Source: JAPOXR01 sp965199765 | GTDB lineage: Bacteria; Pseudomonadota; Alphaproteobacteria; Rhodobacterales; Rhodobacteraceae | Length of the DNA stretch: 64,000 bases | Assembly: GCA_965199765.1 (NCBI GenBank) | Contig: CBDATC010000002.1 | Coordinates: 682,001 to 746,000, forward strand | Reading direction: 5' to 3' | In this document: piece after piece, positions 34,510 to 43,677 of the stretch | Layout: every line of letters starts with the position of its first letter | Position numbering within the stretch: position 1 is the stretch's first letter | Translations under genes and position numbers: made by a program | The notes under the pieces: model-generated | Databases searched by the model: none | Seen by the model: only the letters and a program-made list of their open reading frames with translations | What the model was told of the DNA's origin: nothing

Positions 34510-35174
34510 CGCGGCGTCTTCTTTCCCTATGATTGCTGGGCCGACCTCCCGCGCGGCAATTATGAACCGAAGGGTATGGCAGCGCAAGCAGTCCGCGAAA
34601 TCCATCGAGTCCGCCCCAACAAAATTCGATTGCCCTCTACCCCTGTCCAGTCGGTCGCTCAACAAGCTTGCGGCAGCCCGTCTCTGCTGTATGCTCTGGC
34701 CAATTCCAGGAGGCGATTTAACCAATGGAGGACGCGATGAACGTGGCCCGCAGGCTTCCGAATCCATCCAAACGAACTCAACAGTTGACCGCAGCCTCTT
34801 TGGCACTCCTGCTCGCCGGAGCCGCCGGCGAGGAGAACACAATCAGCCACCGCCATGACTGGCAGGGCGGCGAGTGGCTGCGCGGCGTCGAGCAGCGGAA
34901 TGCGGCGACCGTCAGCCGGACTCGAGCTCAGCCGACCGGCCTCGTCAAGGCATTTTGCGAAAGGCTCAATACACCGAAGCGGCTTCTTGCTGACTATGTC
35001 TCTCCACAGAGCAGCCGGTTTATGTTCGGAAAATTTGATTTATGTTCTTCAATACAGGAATTCAGGATGACGTGTCAGTCCGCGCTGAACTTTCGCTAAC
35101 GCCGAAAAAAAGATATGCCCGTTTCTTGCGATAGCATACAACCGCTGGATATTGCGAAGCATCAGGAGGTGAGC
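34510..35174. other. Spacer with IS right-end scrap
   Basis: A 125-codon frame at 34725-35099 encodes an alanine-rich start (ALLLAGAAGEEN) and then runs through the IS end, so I regard it as non-coding or broken. The rest is promoter region for the aminotransferase on the + strand. Confidence 0.4.
34902..34969 (+). repeat. IS5-like right-end remnant, copy 3
   Basis: About 68 bp matching the last part of the complete element (GTCAGCCGGA.. then CTCGTCAAGG and TTTTGCGAAAGGCTCAA). It lies beside the ATPase/ankyrin pair, which may have been carried or bounded by this element family. Confidence 0.6.
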
Positions 35175-36344
35175 ATGTCGGGGATCAAACTTGCAGCAAG
35201 CATGTCCAGGCTTGGAACCGAGTCAGCATTTGTTGTGCTTGCCAAGGCGCAAGCCCTTGCCGCGAAAGGTCACGATATCATCAATCTCGGCATAGGCCAA
35301 CCTGACTTTAAGACACCTGCACACATTGTGGAGGCTGCAGTTAAAGCGCTACGGGACGGACACCATGGCTACACGCCGGCAAACGGAATTCCTGCGCTTC
35401 GGGAAGCTGTTGCGAGAGACCTCCACCGCCGGCATGGCACAGAAGTGAATCCCGATAACGTTGTAGTTGTTCCCGGCGGCAAGCCAACAATGTTCTTTGC
35501 CGTCCTCATGTTCGGCGCACCTGGCGCCGAGATTATGTATCCGAATCCCGGCTTTCCAATTTATGAGAGCGCCATCAATTTCACTGGGGCAAAACCGGTG
35601 CCGATTTCTCTCGAAGAAGCACACGGATTTGCCTTTTCCGCCGATGCCATTCTTGAGCAGATAACGGACCGTACTCGTCTCATCATCATCAATTCACCAG
35701 CAAATCCGACCGGTGGAGTAACGCCAAAAGAAGAAATCGACAAACTGGTCGACGGATTGCTGGCTCACCCTCACGTTGCATTGATGTCTGACGAAATCTA
35801 CTCAAATATGCTTTACGGCGGGCGCAAGCATGTTTCATTGCTGCAATATCAGGAAATTCGGGACAGACTGATTTTGCTGGACGGGTGGTCAAAAACCTAC
35901 GCCATGACCGGTTGGCGACTCGGCTACGCCGTCTGGCCGGACTCCTGCGTCGATCACGCCACGAGACTGTGCATCAATGACCATTCGTGTGTAAACGCCG
36001 CATCGCAATATGCCGGAATTGCGGCCTTGGACGGTCCACAAGACGAAGTTTATGCGATGGTTGCGGAGTTTGATGCTCGCAGAAAGATCATCGTCAAGAA
36101 GTTGAATGAACTGCCAGGCGTCAAATGCACCGATTCCGCTGGCGCATTTTATGCTTTCCCCAACATCTCGGGCATTGGGATAAGTGCTCGGGAGGCTCAG
36201 GATAAGTTTCTGAATGAAGCAGGCATTGCAACCGTTGCCGGGACATCCTTTGGCGCTTGGGGAGAAGGATATGTCCGATTCTCGTACGCAAATTCCAAAG
36301 AAAACATTTTGGAAGCAATGCGGCGCATCGCGGATGTCCTATAG
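35175..36344 (+). CDS. Class I/II PLP aminotransferase (aspartate/aromatic-like)
   Basis: 389 residues from ATG 35175, which follows AGGAGG by five bases. Seen: INLGIGQPDF, HHGYTPANGIPALREAVA, NPGFPIYESAI, INSPANPTGGV, DEIYSNMLY, the PLP lysine in DGWSKTYAMTGWRLGY, and VRFSYANSKENI with the substrate-carboxylate Arg. Standard fold-type I aminotransferase of the AspC/YfdZ type. The amino donor and acceptor cannot be decided. Not operonic with its neighbours. Confidence 0.9.
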   Translation: MSGIKLAASMSRLGTESAFVVLAKAQALAAKGHDIINLGIGQPDFKTPAHIVEAAVKALRDGHHGYTPANGIPALREAVARDLHRRHGTEVNPDNVVVVPGGKPTMFFAVLMFGAPGAEIMYPNPGFPIYESAINFTGAKPVPISLEEAHGFAFSADAILEQITDRTRLIIINSPANPTGGVTPKEEIDKLVDGLLAHPHVALMSDEIYSNMLYGGRKHVSLLQYQEIRDRLILLDGWSKTYAMTGWRLGYAVWPDSCVDHATRLCINDHSCVNAASQYAGIAALDGPQDEVYAMVAEFDARRKIIVKKLNELPGVKCTDSAGAFYAFPNISGIGISAREAQDKFLNEAGIATVAGTSFGAWGEGYVRFSYANSKENILEAMRRIADVL

Positions 36345-36701
36345 TCGACCCGCATGGATGCGATGTTTTCGATCCAATGCAGACCGCGGGATGCCAAACA
36401 TATGCGTAACGAGCGAAAATCCGTTTAGCGGGTCTGTTCGGCGGGTCCCTGTCCCGCAGCGAATTGGGCAACAGGCAGCGTAGCTGGATTGCAATTGAAC
36501 TTCACCACAAAAGATACAGGTCATTTGTGAAGTCGCGCGCAAAAAATCAGAACCCTATTCGGCACAGAATTCAGAACGCGATCACAGCGTAATCAGCCGC
36601 TCCATAATGTTCCAACCTCTTTGATCGGATGCAATCGCGCGATACAGCTCATCACACAGGCGTCAAATGAAAGCGCCCGATTCAAAACTCAATCCAGAAA
36701 G
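36345..36701. other. Gene-free region after the aminotransferase
   Basis: About 360 bp. Convergent ends of the aminotransferase and the CoA-binding gene. No hairpin with a T-run or RNA gene seen. Confidence 0.4.
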
Positions 36702-37202
36702 TCAGGAATCTTCGCTTTTCCACAGGGTTCGACGGGAAGAAATCATTTGCGAATTGATCCCGAACCAAGAAAGCTCTCCTGAAAGACGGGCGAATTCGAT
36801 TTTCGGACACCGATTCATCACCACCTGCAAACCCGCTTTCTCTGCTTGGCGCGCCGCAGAATCATTTCTTACCCCCAGCTGCATCCAGAGAACCTTCGCT
36901 CCGTGGGCAATTGCGTCTTCGGTTACGCGAGCGGCCTCCTTCGAGCTCCGAAAGACTTCGACCATATCCACGACTTCAAGAAGATCTGACAACGTCGCAT
37001 AAACCTTCTGACCAAGAATTAAACTGTCGGCTGCACCGGGATTGACCGGCAGAACCCGATAGCCCTTCGTCAACAAATATTTCATCGCATAAAACGAAGG
37101 CCTGGTATGGTTCGGACTGGCGCCAACCATGGCGATTGTCCGAACAGTCATTAAAATCTTCCTGATATAGGCGTCTGAGTAATTGTCGTGATTGACTGAC
37201 AT
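36702..37202 (-). CDS. CoA-binding domain protein (YccU type)
   Basis: 166 residues from ATG 37202; the frame starts three codons earlier at a TTG. Rossmann-like CoA_binding_2 domain: TIAMVGASPNHTRPSFYAMK, VLPVNPGAADS, MVEVFRSSKEAARVTEDAI, GAKVLWMQLGVRND, and VVMNRCPKIEF with the conserved Cys. Members bind CoA or nucleotides and their role is not settled. Single gene between the aminotransferase and the peroxiredoxin terminator. Confidence 0.85.
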   Translation of the reverse strand: MSVNHDNYSDAYIRKILMTVRTIAMVGASPNHTRPSFYAMKYLLTKGYRVLPVNPGAADSLILGQKVYATLSDLLEVVDMVEVFRSSKEAARVTEDAIAHGAKVLWMQLGVRNDSAARQAEKAGLQVVMNRCPKIEFARLSGELSWFGINSQMISSRRTLWKSEDS

Positions 37203-37340
37203 TTCTGGCAATGCTCTATCTCGTGACTAACCTAGTGCTGAGCGCAACGAATATGGAAGCTACTTTAAAGTTCAGAATTTCCTCATCAATTTCAAAGCGT
37301 TCGGTAGATTTGATTTCGAGTCTCTTGTGTTGATTGTCGC

Positions 37341-37380
37341 AAAAAAAGTGTGCGGTCGCTGGAAACCATACGACCGCACA
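37341..37380 (-). terminator. Rho-independent terminator of the peroxiredoxin gene
   Basis: On the minus strand a perfect 10-bp stem (TGTGCGGTCG with CGACCGCACA), a 12-nt loop and a run of seven T. It lies 48 bp past the peroxiredoxin stop. Confidence 0.88.
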
Positions 37381-37428
37381 ACCTGATTGCAGTGCTTGCG
37401 GGTTATTCTTTTGGCGGAACCCGTCGGA

Positions 37429-38082
37429 TCAGGAAGGCTGCTTAGTCTTGCGCAGATACGGCAGTACGGCTTCGAATTCACCGAACTTCTGTTCTGCCGC
37501 TTCATTGGATACAGCCGGTGTAATGATCACATCTTCACCTTGCTGCCAATTCGCAGGGGTCGCAACCGCGTGTTCTGCTGTAAGCTGAATAGAGTCCAGA
37601 ACTCGAAGCAACTCGTCAAAATTCCGGCCAGTGGTCATCGGATAGGTCAGCGTCAGCTTTATCCGCTTGTCTGGACCAATGACGAAAACCGAACGAACAG
37701 TCGCATTTTGGGCAGGTGTCCGACCTTCCGAATTACCGCTCTCTGTCGCCGGAAGCATGTCGTAAAGCTTGGCAACCTGCAAATCTCCATCGCCAATCAG
37801 CGGATAGCCGACCACATTGCCCGAAACGGTCTCAATATCAGACTTCCATTTGTGGTGGTTTTCCACTGGGTCCACAGATATCCCAATGATTTTGGCATTT
37901 CGCTTCGCGAACTCGTCGGCCATGCCTGCCATAACTCCGAGTTCGGTCGTGCAAACCGGTGTGAAGTCTTTCGGATGAGAGAATAGGATTGCATACCCGT
38001 CCCCAATCCATTCGTGGAATCTTACCGTGCCTTCAGTCGTCTCGGCTGTAAAGTCTGGCGCGATGTCATTGATCCGAACCAT
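37429..38082 (-). CDS. 1-Cys peroxiredoxin (Prx6 type)
   Basis: 217 residues. Reduces peroxides with a single catalytic Cys, Cys44 in HPKDFTPVCTTELG, with Arg in the GPDKRIKLTLTYP region. The long C-terminal part (DSIQLTAEHAVATPANW, then GEDVIITPAVSNEAAEQKF) is typical of the Prx6 class. Cytosolic. Ends in a strong terminator. Upstream gap of 103 bp to the M24 gene carries its own promoter. Confidence 0.94.
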   Translation of the reverse strand: MVRINDIAPDFTAETTEGTVRFHEWIGDGYAILFSHPKDFTPVCTTELGVMAGMADEFAKRNAKIIGISVDPVENHHKWKSDIETVSGNVVGYPLIGDGDLQVAKLYDMLPATESGNSEGRTPAQNATVRSVFVIGPDKRIKLTLTYPMTTGRNFDELLRVLDSIQLTAEHAVATPANWQQGEDVIITPAVSNEAAEQKFGEFEAVLPYLRKTKQPS

Positions 38083-38185
38083 TTGGTATTCCTTAACGTC
38101 AGTGGTTGATCAACTAGATGTAAGAACGCGCAACCGTAAAACAATGGCTTCCGATTCGAAAAAGAACGGATTGAGTCGAATTTTT

Positions 38186-39475
38186 CTACAATAGAAGCGT
38201 GTCCTCATATGGAAAACGCGAAAGAACAATCGGACCAGATTCAGTTACAAGCACCTGATCTTCAAGTTTCACTCCTTCTCGTCCCCCGAGTTGGCCGACA
38301 TAGCTTTCGACACACATAACCATTCCTGGCTCCAAGTGTCCGTCATATGCGTAATTCTGGTCGATCGGATAATAGATCACCGGCCACTCGTCTGCCATCC
38401 CGATGCCATGGGCAAGGCACGGGTAAAATTGATCACCGAAACCTTGTGGCTGCACGTACCGCTGATCGACGATATCCTGAAAGCCAGCGCCCGGCTGCAT
38501 TAACTCGGTATTGTGCGTAACTTCCATCCATGCCTGCGTGTAAAGTTTTTTTTGTAAATCGCTTGGCTTGCCGGGCCCACAAAAGTAGGCGCGGCTGATA
38601 TCAGCACCATAACTCATCGGACCAACCATACCGCAATCGAACACCAAGAGGTCGCCCGGGCGGATCGTGCGCGATGACGCCTCTTGCTGCCATGGATTGG
38701 TGCGCTCGCCTGATGCGATCAGCCGGTAGTCGATCCATTCACCTCCACTCTCGATCATGGCTTGCCACATCAGCGCCCAAAGTTCCTGTTCGCTGATACC
38801 TGCTTGCAGTGCATTCCTCATCCGCACCATGCCATCCTCAGCGATAGCGATAGCAAGATTCATACAGAGAATTTCCTCTGGCGACTTAATTTTGCGCGCC
38901 AAAGCCAAGGTTCTTGAGGCATCGACAATGTCAAATCCTAATGCCTGAAGCGCTCTTTCTGCAAAAAATCCTGGTCTTTCCACACCGATCTTGGTTTCGC
39001 CGCGGCAATGGCTTCTCATCAAATCAGCGATTTGCTCTGCCCAGACAGCCCCCCACTCTTCTTGCCGATCACCAGAAAACATATGCGATAACGGGAGAAT
39101 ATCGTCTCTGATTTCGTCTATGGTTTCAAGCTGCCGGCCAGTCTCCCGACCGGGTTCGCTGTCAAAATAAATCACTGGCCCCGTTGACGGGACGAACAGA
39201 TACCCAGCCTGAATGTGCATTTGAAACAGTGCGCAATTGCGAACACCGGTGGCATATCGAATGGATAACGGATCAGTCAGAACCAGCGCGGCAAGATTTT
39301 GTTTGTTGATCTGTTCACGAAGCCGATTCAGCCGAAAGGCCCTGAGTCGCGGAATATCGATAACGCTCTCAGTATCGACCGCTTGCATTGGTGGAGTGAT
39401 TTCTGCCGCTTGTTCTAGAGTGAGCGGCTGAGGCTTTGCCGGAAAGCGTTTGGTGTAGTCGGCGGCGTCGTTCAA
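38186..39475 (-). CDS. M24-family protein, DddP-like (possible DMSP lyase)
   Basis: 429 residues. Pita-bread metallopeptidase fold. All five canonical metal ligands are visible: Asp280 and Asp292 (VFDCGMVGPMSYGADISR), His356 (CLAHGIG), Glu390 (MCVESY) and Glu405 (VKLEDQV). The stretches DPLSIRYAT, ESGGEWIDYRLIASGERTNP, GMADEWPVIYYP and YAYDGHLEPGM match DddP, the DMSP lyase of roseobacters, more closely than ordinary prolidases. One further DddP aspartate (DTD in DddP, DCG here) is missing. So it may be DddP, a relative, or another M24 hydrolase such as ectoine or creatine type. Third gene of the aldolase-desaturase-M24 operon, 15 bp after the desaturase. Confidence 0.72.
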   Translation of the reverse strand: MNDAADYTKRFPAKPQPLTLEQAAEITPPMQAVDTESVIDIPRLRAFRLNRLREQINKQNLAALVLTDPLSIRYATGVRNCALFQMHIQAGYLFVPSTGPVIYFDSEPGRETGRQLETIDEIRDDILPLSHMFSGDRQEEWGAVWAEQIADLMRSHCRGETKIGVERPGFFAERALQALGFDIVDASRTLALARKIKSPEEILCMNLAIAIAEDGMVRMRNALQAGISEQELWALMWQAMIESGGEWIDYRLIASGERTNPWQQEASSRTIRPGDLLVFDCGMVGPMSYGADISRAYFCGPGKPSDLQKKLYTQAWMEVTHNTELMQPGAGFQDIVDQRYVQPQGFGDQFYPCLAHGIGMADEWPVIYYPIDQNYAYDGHLEPGMVMCVESYVGQLGGREGVKLEDQVLVTESGPIVLSRFPYEDTLLL

Positions 39476-39490
39476 TTCTGTTTGCTCTGG

Positions 39491-40537
39491 CTACATAGTA
39501 CGTCGGGAAATGCGTTTCGAGGCGCCGGCGGTCGCCATATGAGACGCCTGTCTGATCGACAAAGCTGCGCCGGGAAAATTCAGACTACGCCTCAGCACAA
39601 TCCAAAAGACATCAAGATTAATGCGTATAAACCCGCGGTCAGGGGTTGGAGTCTGATCCTTCAGCGCTTCCCGCAGTTTGGGAAGCGCGTAGAAGGGTAT
39701 CTGCGGATATAGGTGATGTTCCACATGGTTGTTCATGTTCATGTAGATCCAGCGCGCAAACACGTTGGTTTGAAAGGTTCGCGTGCTCTCAAGAATCGAT
39801 GGAGAGTTTTCTTTTAATTCAACATGCTGGATCAAAGTGAAGAGAAGCATGACCGGAGCACCGATAATCCTAGGAATCACAAGCACTGCCAAAAGCCAAA
39901 AATGACCCGCGATTATCAAGCCTGCTATCAACAGGTAAATCAACACAAAGAATCGAGCATTGCGTGTCATTTTCGGAAGTTCGCTCTCAGGTGCGACATC
40001 GACCACGCTGCTGCTGTAGCGTCCTATCGCTAAATTGATTAATGAAACCATATGAAAACGGAGCAGCGCGACCCCGCTAACTTCCGCCACCCAACCGCTG
40101 ATCGTCATGGGTGTGTCAAAGGGCATCTGACTGTCTTTGCCAACATGCCAAGTGTAGGTATGGTGGTTGGTATGGGTGTAACGGCGATGCAGCGGTTCCT
40201 CCAGGTAAATCAAGGAAGTCAGCCAGAGCACTGCTTCGTTCAGCCACCGTGTCCTGAACGCGGTGCCATGCGCGGTTTCATGACTGAAAGAATATGCAGG
40301 AACCGTCAACACGACGCCATGCGCGAACATCGCCAGCCACTGCCAAATTCCGCTCCCCGCCTCCAGCACCAGCGCACCAGTCGCCGTCAATGCCACGATC
40401 CAAGTCGCCAAGTAAATCAGTCCCGGAGCATCCCTGCGCCGGGCTAGATCGCGCACGGTCTTGCGGTCGAGGGTGATGCCGCTGGATTCAGCGCCCGTCG
40501 ACTGGCTGAATGCGGCCGCTTCCGGGCTATGTGGCAT
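39491..40537 (-). CDS. Membrane fatty acid desaturase
   Basis: 348 residues from ATG 40537, which overlaps the class II aldolase by 11 bp; the frame extends upstream but only within that gene. Three histidine boxes: HETAH, HTNHH and NNHVEHH, with four hydrophobic segments (LIYLATWIVALTATG, FFVLIYLLIAGLIIAG and others). These bind a di-iron centre that inserts double bonds or hydroxylates lipids or small molecules. The same fold also serves carotenoid and alkane hydroxylases. Its operon mates suggest a small-molecule role rather than bulk lipid. Confidence 0.85.
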   Translation of the reverse strand: MPHSPEAAAFSQSTGAESSGITLDRKTVRDLARRRDAPGLIYLATWIVALTATGALVLEAGSGIWQWLAMFAHGVVLTVPAYSFSHETAHGTAFRTRWLNEAVLWLTSLIYLEEPLHRRYTHTNHHTYTWHVGKDSQMPFDTPMTISGWVAEVSGVALLRFHMVSLINLAIGRYSSSVVDVAPESELPKMTRNARFFVLIYLLIAGLIIAGHFWLLAVLVIPRIIGAPVMLLFTLIQHVELKENSPSILESTRTFQTNVFARWIYMNMNNHVEHHLYPQIPFYALPKLREALKDQTPTPDRGFIRINLDVFWIVLRRSLNFPGAALSIRQASHMATAGASKRISRRTM

Positions 40538-41288
40538 AATTGGAGCCTTCGGAATCCAGAATGGCTTTGATTTCCGAGAAATGCCGATCTGCCTGCTGCG
40601 GATATGCTTCGATTTCAGATGCGGTTTTCTCCGCAGTCTCGTCGGACAACACACGCAGTTTCTTTCTGGTCTGCAGCGCTTTGATGTAGGTCTCCGCCGC
40701 CCTCTCGAAATAGTACATCCTGTTGAATGTATCCGCGATGGTGTCGCCAATCACAAGAATGCCATGATTTCCCATCACCATGACTTTCTTTTTCGGGTCG
40801 GAAAGCAGATTTGCACAGCGAATTCCTTCTTCCTCGAAGGCCAAACCGCCGTAACCTTCATCCACGACCTGCCGATCAAAGAACATCGCTGAATTCTGGT
40901 CTATCGGCGGCAATACCGAGTCGGCCAAGCTAGCCAAGACCGTGGCATAAATCGAATGCACATGCATTACACAACGAGCATGAGGACAATGCCGATGGAC
41001 CGCCCCGTGCAGTCCCCAAGCTGTCGGATCCGGAGCGTCCGACAAATCATCAAGAGATTGGTTCGCGTCAAGATCCAGCAGCTGCGATGCACAGATTCGG
41101 GAAAAATGAACTTGATTTGGGTTCATGAGGAATCGACTGCCTTCCTCATTGACAGCGAAACTAAAGTGATTGGCCACAGCCTCGTGCATATTCAGCCTAG
41201 CCGTCCATCGAAATGCTGCAGCCAAGTCCACGCGTTCCGCCCAATATGAGATATTGGGCCGCAACACTGCTTGAGAGTCATTGGTCAT
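40527..41288 (-). CDS. Class II aldolase/adducin-family protein
   Basis: 253 residues. Zn-binding histidines are visible in HVHSIYATVLAS; a third is likely in VMVMGNHGILV. Also LAAAFRWTARLNMHEAVANH at the N-terminus, typical of the family. Members split or decarboxylate small sugar or hydroxyacid phosphates; some act on other substrates. First gene of the operon with the desaturase and M24 gene; good SD (GGAGGAGG) upstream of the ATG at 41288. The shared substrate is not evident. Confidence 0.85.
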   Translation of the reverse strand: MTNDSQAVLRPNISYWAERVDLAAAFRWTARLNMHEAVANHFSFAVNEEGSRFLMNPNQVHFSRICASQLLDLDANQSLDDLSDAPDPTAWGLHGAVHRHCPHARCVMHVHSIYATVLASLADSVLPPIDQNSAMFFDRQVVDEGYGGLAFEEEGIRCANLLSDPKKKVMVMGNHGILVIGDTIADTFNRMYYFERAAETYIKALQTRKKLRVLSDETAEKTASEIEAYPQQADRHFSEIKAILDSEGSNYAT

Positions 41289-41757
41289 ATTCCTAACCTC
41301 CTCCGCGATCGCGCTGTGTGACCAAAATTCAAGCCCTTAGGTAAAAATCTCCATCGCGCAAGAAATTTTGCAAGAAGACGAGAATTTCTTACGGTTTGTT
41401 GAGTTTGGGCTGAACGCATCCAGGTGCATTTGTTTGTACATGCAATTGCAACCGGACTTTGAATGATGAACATAGAAGCCCACGCCTCTGAGATCATTTG
41501 CAGTTCGGTTTTCTCAATCCAGCCAATTGAACAGCGACCTTAGAAGCAAGTGTAACCATACCCATTGAACGAAATTCGGCAGAGTGCTGTCAGCGCTTCA
41601 ATCCGGTCGTCTGCCGGCCCGACAGCGTTTAAACGGAACTGCTCTCTTTTGTGCTTTCCTCCCCACTCTTTGCCCTTGATGTCTTGTTGCAACCAAGTGA
41701 AACCTGTACAGAGCCGACCAGCGAAATAGTTTGCAGACTGCTGGGATTAAGCTTGCC
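41289..41757. other. Divergent promoter region
   Basis: About 470 bp between the aldolase operon (minus) and the YbdK-like gene (plus). No supported gene or RNA. A 70-codon minus frame starting at 41497 shows no domain. Confidence 0.4.
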
Positions 41758-42906
41758 ATGTCTACCGACCAAGCAAATGAAGCCATCACAATCGGTGTCG
41801 AGGAAGAATATTTTATTGTCGATCCGGAAACCCGAATGCTGATTGCTGACCCGGATCCAGGAATTCTTAAACAGTGTGAAGAAAGATCCGGCAATAACCA
41901 GTTCTCCCCAGAGTTCCTGAGGGCACAGATCGAGGCAAAAACCGATGTCTGCCATTCGATCAACGAAGTTCGCACGGCGATGATTTCGATGCGTCAGGTT
42001 GCTCGCGAGGCTGCAAAGGCTCACGGAACCGACATCATCGCATCCTCCGTCCATCCGGTTTCCGCATGGGAAGATCAGGAAGTTACCCCTCAGAAACGCT
42101 ACGATGCTTTGGCAACGTCTCTGCAAGACAGCGTCAGGCAGTTGATCACCGGCGGACTTCACATTCATGTCGGATTTGCTGACGAAGATCTGCGCATCAA
42201 AGTCATGACGGCCGTGCGGCGCTATATGCCTCTGCTGCTTGCGCTCTCCACCTCCTCGCCATTCTTCGCCGGGCGATTGACCGGGTTCAAGTCCTATCGG
42301 ATGAATTTGGTTGGCAACCTGCCAAGAACCGGCATTCCACCGGAATTCGCGACCCCATCTCAATATCAAGATCTGCTGCAGCAATATCGAAAATTAAGGT
42401 TTGCAAATGATGGCAGCGAAATCTGGTGGGATATCCGTCCAGCACAGCGCTTCCCTACCATCGAACTGCGCATCTGCGATATTTGCCCGCGTATCGATGA
42501 CGCTATGTGTATTATTGCAATGTTCGTCTGTCTGGTTCGAATGCTGGCGCGCCGAATCGGTGATGCGCCGCTGCCGGACGAGCCGCCGCAAGAGATCATT
42601 GAAGCAAACAAGTGGCTGGCTCAGCGCTATGGAGTTTTTGCGTTTCTCGGCGATGTTGATCGAGGTTCAACCATCGAAATGTCTGATCTGGTTAATCGCA
42701 TTCAAAACGATGTGGCCGATGACGCCAAAACACTCAAATGCGAAGCTGAAATCCAGCATGCCTACGAAATTCTTCGTCATGGAAGCTCAGCCGACCGGCA
42801 AATCGACCACTACAGGCTACAGATCGTTGAAATGAATTCACATGAAGACGCACTTAAATCAACGATCGATCAAGTGATCGCCGAGACCGCCGAACATTGC
42901 AGCTGA
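41758..42906 (+). CDS. Carboxylate-amine ligase, YbdK type
   Basis: 382 residues from ATG 41758. Belongs to the GCS2/YbdK family related to glutamate-cysteine ligase. Seen: TIGVEEEYFIVDPETR at the start, QFSPEFLRAQIEAKTDVC, GGLHIHVGFAD, SSPFFAGRLTGFKSYR, WWDIRPAQRFPTIELRICD. YbdK proteins have weak glutamate-cysteine ligase activity in vitro; the natural role is open. The frame has a non-ATG start 27 bp upstream. Stands between two operons on the other strand. Confidence 0.88.
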   Translation: MSTDQANEAITIGVEEEYFIVDPETRMLIADPDPGILKQCEERSGNNQFSPEFLRAQIEAKTDVCHSINEVRTAMISMRQVAREAAKAHGTDIIASSVHPVSAWEDQEVTPQKRYDALATSLQDSVRQLITGGLHIHVGFADEDLRIKVMTAVRRYMPLLLALSTSSPFFAGRLTGFKSYRMNLVGNLPRTGIPPEFATPSQYQDLLQQYRKLRFANDGSEIWWDIRPAQRFPTIELRICDICPRIDDAMCIIAMFVCLVRMLARRIGDAPLPDEPPQEIIEANKWLAQRYGVFAFLGDVDRGSTIEMSDLVNRIQNDVADDAKTLKCEAEIQHAYEILRHGSSADRQIDHYRLQIVEMNSHEDALKSTIDQVIAETAEHCS

Positions 42907-42945
42907 TGACCGTCTGAATCGCCGATGCGGTGATTCCTAATTCTT

Positions 42946-43677
42946 TCAGTCGACAAAGATATTAACTCGACGGTTCTGTCGTCCTTTTTTTTCAATTTTT
43001 CCGAGTCTGATGGTTCCGATCTCGGCGGTGTTCGCGACATGGGTCCCGCCGCAGGGTTGAAGATCAATCTGTTCCCCGCAACCACCAATCCTGACCAAAC
43101 GAACCCATCCAGAGCCCAGCGGCGGCTTCACCGACATTGTCTTGATCAAACTTGGGTTGGCTTCCAATTCGTCATCGGAAATCCAATCCTCCGTGACCGG
43201 AAGATCAAGCGATACCAATTCATTCAACTTCCGCTCCAGAGCATCCCGATCTTGGATCGATTCCGGCATATCGAAATCCAAACGACCCTTTTCCGCGGTG
43301 ATGGCTCCTGAAGTCACCGGAAGCGGAATTGCCACGGAAAGCAAATGAAGGGCGGTATGGATTCTCATATGCTGATAGCGGCGGTCCCAATCCAGCTCCT
43401 GGCGCACTTCATCGCCTGGATTAGGCACAGGCGAACCGGCTTCCGGGAGGAGTTTGATCGCGCCGTCCGCAGCATAGCGCGCGTCAACAATGCGCACATG
43501 ATTGTTTTCCCAAAGCAAATTTCCGCTGTCGCCCGGCTGACCTCCTCCCGCTGCGTAGAAGACTGTTTGATCCACCACGACCTCTCCGTTGGCGCTGGTT
43601 TCCAAAACAACCGATTCACAAGACTTCGAATAGGGAGATTTACGGAATAGTTTCGCAGTCCGCTGTTCACTTTGCAT
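42946..43677 (-). CDS. Alanyl-tRNA editing protein (AlaX type)
   Basis: 243 residues from ATG 43677, overlapping the mscS-like stop by 11 bp. Removes Ser or Gly wrongly joined to tRNA-Ala. Seen: VDQTVFYAAGGGQPGDSG, HTALHLLS with the HxxxH zinc ligands, WISDDELEANPSL, and CGGTHVANTAEIG with the CxxxH half. All four Zn ligands are present. It is last in the cysK-mscS-alaX operon. Confidence 0.9.
   Translation of the reverse strand: MQSEQRTAKLFRKSPYSKSCESVVLETSANGEVVVDQTVFYAAGGGQPGDSGNLLWENNHVRIVDARYAADGAIKLLPEAGSPVPNPGDEVRQELDWDRRYQHMRIHTALHLLSVAIPLPVTSGAITAEKGRLDFDMPESIQDRDALERKLNELVSLDLPVTEDWISDDELEANPSLIKTMSVKPPLGSGWVRLVRIGGCGEQIDLQPCGGTHVANTAEIGTIRLGKIEKKGRQNRRVNIFVD

Noticed and set aside
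34725..35099. 125-codon frame with an alanine-rich hydrophobic start
   Set aside because: It runs through an IS end and overlaps the antisense upstream extension of the ATPase; the hydrophobic stretch is short and composition-driven.
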